Assembly (NCBI GenBank): GCA_964653855.1
Contig: CAZZFV010000004.1
Location: 8,863 to 72,862 of the forward strand
From: RGIG3528 sp964653855
GTDB lineage: Bacteria > Bacillota > Clostridia > Lachnospirales > Lachnospiraceae
Reading direction: 5' to 3'
DNA length: 64,000 nucleotides
In this document: piece by piece, positions 61,801 to 64,000 of the stretch
Numbering within the stretch: position 1 is the stretch's first letter
How the letters are laid out: each line of letters begins with the position of its first letter
Program-made: the position numbers and the translations under genes
Notes under the pieces: generated by a model
The model's input: the letters and a program-made list of their open reading frames with translations, nothing else
Databases searched by the model: none
What the model was told of the DNA's origin: nothing

Positions 61801-63100
61801 TGCATTTCATGTCCTGTCCGCCGATATCAAGGACACAATCGACTTCCGGGTCAAAAAACGAAGCGGCATAATAATGCGCAACCGTTTCAACTTCTCCTTC
61901 GTCAAGGATGAGCGCGGATTTAAGAAGTGCCTCGCCGTAGCCTGTTGAGCATGATCTTACAATTCTCGCGCTTTCAGGCATAATATCCGCAATTTCCTTT
62001 ATTGCCTTGATTGTCGTCTTTAACGGGCTTCCGTTGTTGTTTTGATAAAACGAATAAAGAAGTGCCCCGTCTTCTCCCACAAGTGCAACCTTTGTTGTGG
62101 TCGACCCCGCATCGATTCCCAGGTAACAATTACCCGAATAAGTCTTTAAATCGCCTTTTCTTACCGTTGCGCGCCTATGTCTCTTTATGAATTCGTCATA
62201 AGCCTCTTCGTTTTCAAACAAAGGCTCCATACGTGCGACTTCAAAATCCATCACTATTCCTTTTTCAAGGCGTTCGATGAGATTTGAAAGAAGGACACAC
62301 GAATCGTCCTTCCCTTTAAGCCTGTTTAATGCGGAACCTATTGCCGCAAAAAGGTGCGAATTGTTGGGCACGATCGTGCTCTCGGGTGTAAGGTTAAGCG
62401 TTCTCACAAATGCTGCACGAAGTTCCGTTAAAAAGTGCAAAGGTCCCCCAAGAAAAGCAACATTTCCTCTTATCGGCTTACCGCATGCGAGTCCCGATAT
62501 AGTCTGATTTACAACCGCCTGGAATATGGATGCTGAAAGATCTTCCTTTGACGCGCCCTCATTTACGAGCGGCTGAATGTCGGTTTTTGCAAATACGCCG
62601 CATCTTGCCGCTATCGGATAAATTGCCTTATAATTTGCGGCATAAGTATTGAGCCCCATCGCATCGGTTTTAAGTAAAGATGCCATCTGGTCGATAAACG
62701 AGCCCGTTCCGCCGGCGCAAATTCCGTTCATTCTTTGCTCTATGCCGCCGGTAAAATAAATAATCTTTGCGTCTTCACCGCCAAGCTCTATCGCAACATC
62801 GGTTTTGGGAGCATATTCCTTGATCGCACCCGCAACGCTCACAACCTCCTGCACAAAGGGAACATTTAAGTGATTTGCGAGCGTAAGTCCGCCGGACCCC
62901 GTAATTGCGGGATAAAGCACGGCTTCACCGATTTTTTCTTTTGCTTCTTTCAAAATCAAAGCAAGCGCATTTTGAATGTCCGCATAATGCCTTCTGTAAT
63001 CCGAAAAAACGAGTTCTCCGATTTCATTCAAAATCGCAACCTTTACCGTTGTCGATCCGATATCGATTCCCAAATAATAATGTGTTAATTCTTCTGACAT
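58850..63100 (-). CDS. giant 2-hydroxyacyl-CoA dehydratase activase-like protein (BadF/BcrD x2 + DUF2229)
   Basis: A 1416-residue fusion. Two ASKHA-fold activase domains lie in tandem: the first (about 8-270) has YLGIDIGSTTVKVA, ELGGEDAKII and GICAGGTGSFI; the second (about 325-590) has YLGIDAGSTTTKVA, DIGGQDMKCI and ACSSGCGSFI. A Cys-rich linker (RCKGCTNHCLL) and a DUF2229-like domain follow, then a long C-terminal region related to the dehydratase subunits (CGLDAVTTDQ, CQPFACLPNHI). Classical activases are about 260-residue homodimers with one Fe-S cluster and donate electrons to the dehydratase. No separate dehydratase is in the window, so the partner may be built in. Confidence 0.88.
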   Translation of the reverse strand: MSEELTHYYLGIDIGSTTVKVAILNEIGELVFSDYRRHYADIQNALALILKEAKEKIGEAVLYPAITGSGGLTLANHLNVPFVQEVVSVAGAIKEYAPKTDVAIELGGEDAKIIYFTGGIEQRMNGICAGGTGSFIDQMASLLKTDAMGLNTYAANYKAIYPIAARCGVFAKTDIQPLVNEGASKEDLSASIFQAVVNQTISGLACGKPIRGNVAFLGGPLHFLTELRAAFVRTLNLTPESTIVPNNSHLFAAIGSALNRLKGKDDSCVLLSNLIERLEKGIVMDFEVARMEPLFENEEAYDEFIKRHRRATVRKGDLKTYSGNCYLGIDAGSTTTKVALVGEDGALLYSFYQNNNGSPLKTTIKAIKEIADIMPESARIVRSCSTGYGEALLKSALILDEGEVETVAHYYAASFFDPEVDCVLDIGGQDMKCIKIKNHAVDSVQLNEACSSGCGSFIETFAKSLNYEVADFAKIALFAKNPIDLGTRCTVFMNSKVKQAQKEGAEVSDISAGLAYSVIKNALYKVIKVSDAKDLGQRIVVQGGTFYNDAVLRGFEKTVGANVVRPDIAGIMGAFGAALIARSHYNGEATTMLSFKEIEELTFDSTLTRCKGCTNHCLLTINRFPGNRNFISGNRCEKGLGKEKKNKDIPNLFDYKLKRVFGYTPLEEFAAKRGIVGIPRVLNMYENYPFWFTFFTHLGYRVVLSPLSSKKIYEMGIESIPSESECYPAKLAHGHVSWLIKEGVKYIFYPCVSYERIEFPEAGDHYNCPMVAGYGENIKNNVEEIKTLGIKYQNPFVSLESEEIITNRLVKFFGTENNIPKDEVTEAAHAAWAELQNARNDMKKAGEATIKYIEEHKCEGIVLAGRPYHIDPEINHGIPELINSYGVAVLTEDSVSHLAKTDRPTIVVDQWMYHSRLYAAASYVRENPNLNLIQLFSFGCGLDAVTTDQVADILTGSGKIYTMLKIDEVSNLGAARIRIRSLLSAINDRKQKGITNKVNDAAYHRVIFTEEMRKTYNVLIPQMTPIHFDIIAPAMKSCGLNIVELPQPTRDTINIGLKYVNNDACYPSLLIVGEMIEALQSGKYDLNKTAVIITQTGGGCRATNYIAFIRRALKKAGMEQVPVISLSTSGIEKNPGFSLEPKMIIRAMQALVYGDIFMRVVYRTRPYELEKGSVNRLHEKWKRICIEQVQTGHFRDFRRNVRQIIKEFDEIPLKDIKKPRVGIVGEILVKFLPAANNYLVDLLEKEGAEAVMPDLMDFLSYCSYNSNFKYEALGKSKKSMRINNMIVKFYEFMRKDAVKAFKNSKRFSAPVPISTLAEYASPIVSMGNQTGEGWFLTGEMIELIHSGVTNIVCCQPFACLPNHIVGKGVIKEIRNTFKEANIVAVDYDPGASEVNQLNRIKLMLATAFENMEKREQ

Positions 63101-63116
63101 GTCATGACCCTCATAA

Positions 63117-63794
63117 TCAAATATTTTCGATTTGCCAATCTATAGGCGTGCGTCCGTTATTCACCAAAAATTCATTTGCGGCCGCAAAATGACCGCATCC
63201 GAAAAAGCCTCTGTATGCCGACAACGGACTCGGATGCACCGATTTTAATACAAGATGCTTCGGATTTGTGATAAGCTCCGATTTTTTTTCCGCCTTGCTT
63301 CCCCAAAGCAAGAACACAACCGGCTCTTTTTTTTCATTAAGTTTCAAAAAAATATTGTCCGTAAATTCTTCCCAGCCGTGACACTCATGGCTCCCCGCCA
63401 TATGTTCACGCACGGTAAGAACGTTATTTATAAGTAATACGCCCTGATGCGCCCACTTTACGAGATTTCCGTTATTCGGCACAAAAGTATTAAGTTCCGC
63501 ATTTAATTCCTTATATATGTTCATAAGGCTTTTTGGGATCTTTACACCTTGCTTTACCGAAAAAGCAAGTCCGTGTGCCTGTCCCGGCTCGTGATACGGG
63601 TCCTGCCCCAAAATCACAACTCGTGTGTCTTTATACGACGTATACTTAAATGCATTAAATATATCACTTTTTTCCGGATATATCACATAATTTTCATACT
63701 CATTTTTTATAAAATCCATAAGGCGCGAATAATAAGGCTTTGATTTTTCCGCATCTATTATCGCTTCCCAATCCGAAAAAATTTCGTTTATCAT
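63117..63794 (-). CDS. ung: uracil-DNA glycosylase
   Basis: A 225-residue family 1 UDG. The water-activating loop GQDPYHEPGQAHGLAFSV (Asp in GQDPYH), LLINNVLTVR, and the minor-groove HPSPLSAYRGFFGCGHF are all intact. It removes uracil from DNA to start base excision repair. Its ATG overlaps the hisF stop by 4 bases, an odd pairing of repair and histidine genes that suggests it rides on the his operon transcript. Confidence 0.97.
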   Translation of the reverse strand: MINEIFSDWEAIIDAEKSKPYYSRLMDFIKNEYENYVIYPEKSDIFNAFKYTSYKDTRVVILGQDPYHEPGQAHGLAFSVKQGVKIPKSLMNIYKELNAELNTFVPNNGNLVKWAHQGVLLINNVLTVREHMAGSHECHGWEEFTDNIFLKLNEKKEPVVFLLWGSKAEKKSELITNPKHLVLKSVHPSPLSAYRGFFGCGHFAAANEFLVNNGRTPIDWQIENI

Positions 63795-64000
63795 ATTCTG
63801 ACCGATATACCGTTTTCTTTCAAATAATTTTTGACTTCTTTGATTTCAAGTTCCTTATAGTGAAAAAGGCTTGCCGCAAGCGCCGCATCCGCATGACCGA
63901 TTGTAAACGCGTCCTTAAAGTCTTTTAAACTTCCCGCTCCTCCGGACGCAATAACGGGAACATTTACCGTATCAGATATCGTGCGGGTAAGTTCAAGATC
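63791..64000 (-). CDS. hisF: imidazole glycerol phosphate synthase subunit HisF (5' end outside window)
   Basis: The last 69 residues of a frame entering from the right edge, ending at TGA (63791-63793). It reads LELTRTISDTVNVPVIASGG, then GSLKDF, the phosphate-binding FTIGHADAALAASLFHYKE and the C-terminal VRI. That is the HisF C-terminus; HisF makes IGP and AICAR with HisH. The rest of a his operon probably lies to the right. Confidence 0.93.
   Translation of the reverse strand, partial: DLELTRTISDTVNVPVIASGGAGSLKDFKDAFTIGHADAALAASLFHYKELEIKEVKNYLKENGISVRI

Noticed and set aside
1..64000. CRISPR arrays, insertion sequences, prophage or attachment sites
   Set aside because: No regular direct-repeat/spacer series, transposase, integrase or terminal inverted repeats were seen.

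Overview
The window is a low-GC, gene-dense stretch of a bacterial chromosome. Protein families and gene order point to a Gram-positive anaerobe of class Clostridia, probably a Lachnospiraceae-type gut bacterium. Supporting signs are pta-ackA, a class II GalT, a giant 2-hydroxyacyl-CoA dehydratase activase-like protein, the hrcA-grpE-dnaK-dnaJ order with CIRCE operators, GGAGG ribosome binding sites, and the rpmB-yloU-yloV-recG and rsmD-coaD-tmcAL-yceD-rpmF synteny shared with Bacillus. The taxon is an inference; no rRNA lies in the window. Nearly all genes are on the minus strand. The exceptions are tRNA-Leu/comFB, a YprB-type exonuclease, tmcAL, an AraC regulator and a YerC-type repressor. 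There is no CRISPR array, insertion sequence, prophage or integrase, and no gap over 300 bases without a gene (largest: 31677-31954 and 30235-30504).

Layout: 1-3512 is a four-gene operon, cut by the window edge, with two FtsX-like permeases, a MacB/LolD-type ATPase and a membrane-anchored protein of unknown role. 3690-4086 holds tRNA-Leu(CAA), apparently co-transcribed with comFB. 4189-10610 carries a NUDIX hydrolase, a U32 peptidase-family protein, zapA, ruvBA, a small Zn-ribbon/HTH protein and a CmpB-type membrane protein. 10816-18364 holds an exonuclease, rpmF, yceD, ackA, pta, tmcAL, a coiled-coil protein, coaD and rsmD. 18429-23802 is an envelope glycosylation cluster: two GT2 enzymes, a large polytopic membrane protein and a CbbX/SpoVK-like AAA+ ATPase. 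23884-28817 carries recG, a fakA/yloV homologue, an Asp23 protein, rpmB and rpsO.

28990-34765 has a DUF1015 gene, folT, lepB, galT and galK. 34985-35161 contains a 29-residue membrane microprotein with its own consensus promoter and a perfect dyad abutting the -10 box. 35233-40115 is a sugar module: GPH transporter, cytoplasmic GH3 glycosidase and a divergent AraC regulator. 40088-43987 encodes a heterodimeric ABC exporter behind a second Zn-ribbon/HTH protein. 44070-46755 has a HAD phosphatase, a cysteine desulfurase and rsmE. 46876-51836 is the heat-shock operon with two CIRCE elements. 51952-64000 carries a YerC-type repressor, pcrA, a small membrane protein, a lipase-like hydrolase, an HtrA protease, folC, the 1416-residue activase-like protein, ung and the 3' end of hisF.

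Most of the window is core chromosome. The best candidates for undescribed biology are the microprotein with its operator, the tRNA-Leu-comFB transcription unit, the paired hairpins with complementary loops upstream of the DUF1015 gene, the interlocked pta/tmcAL promoters, and the AAA+/glycosyltransferase cluster. Starts were set by ribosome binding sites where the longest frame looked too long. Coordinates inside long A or T runs may be off by one base.
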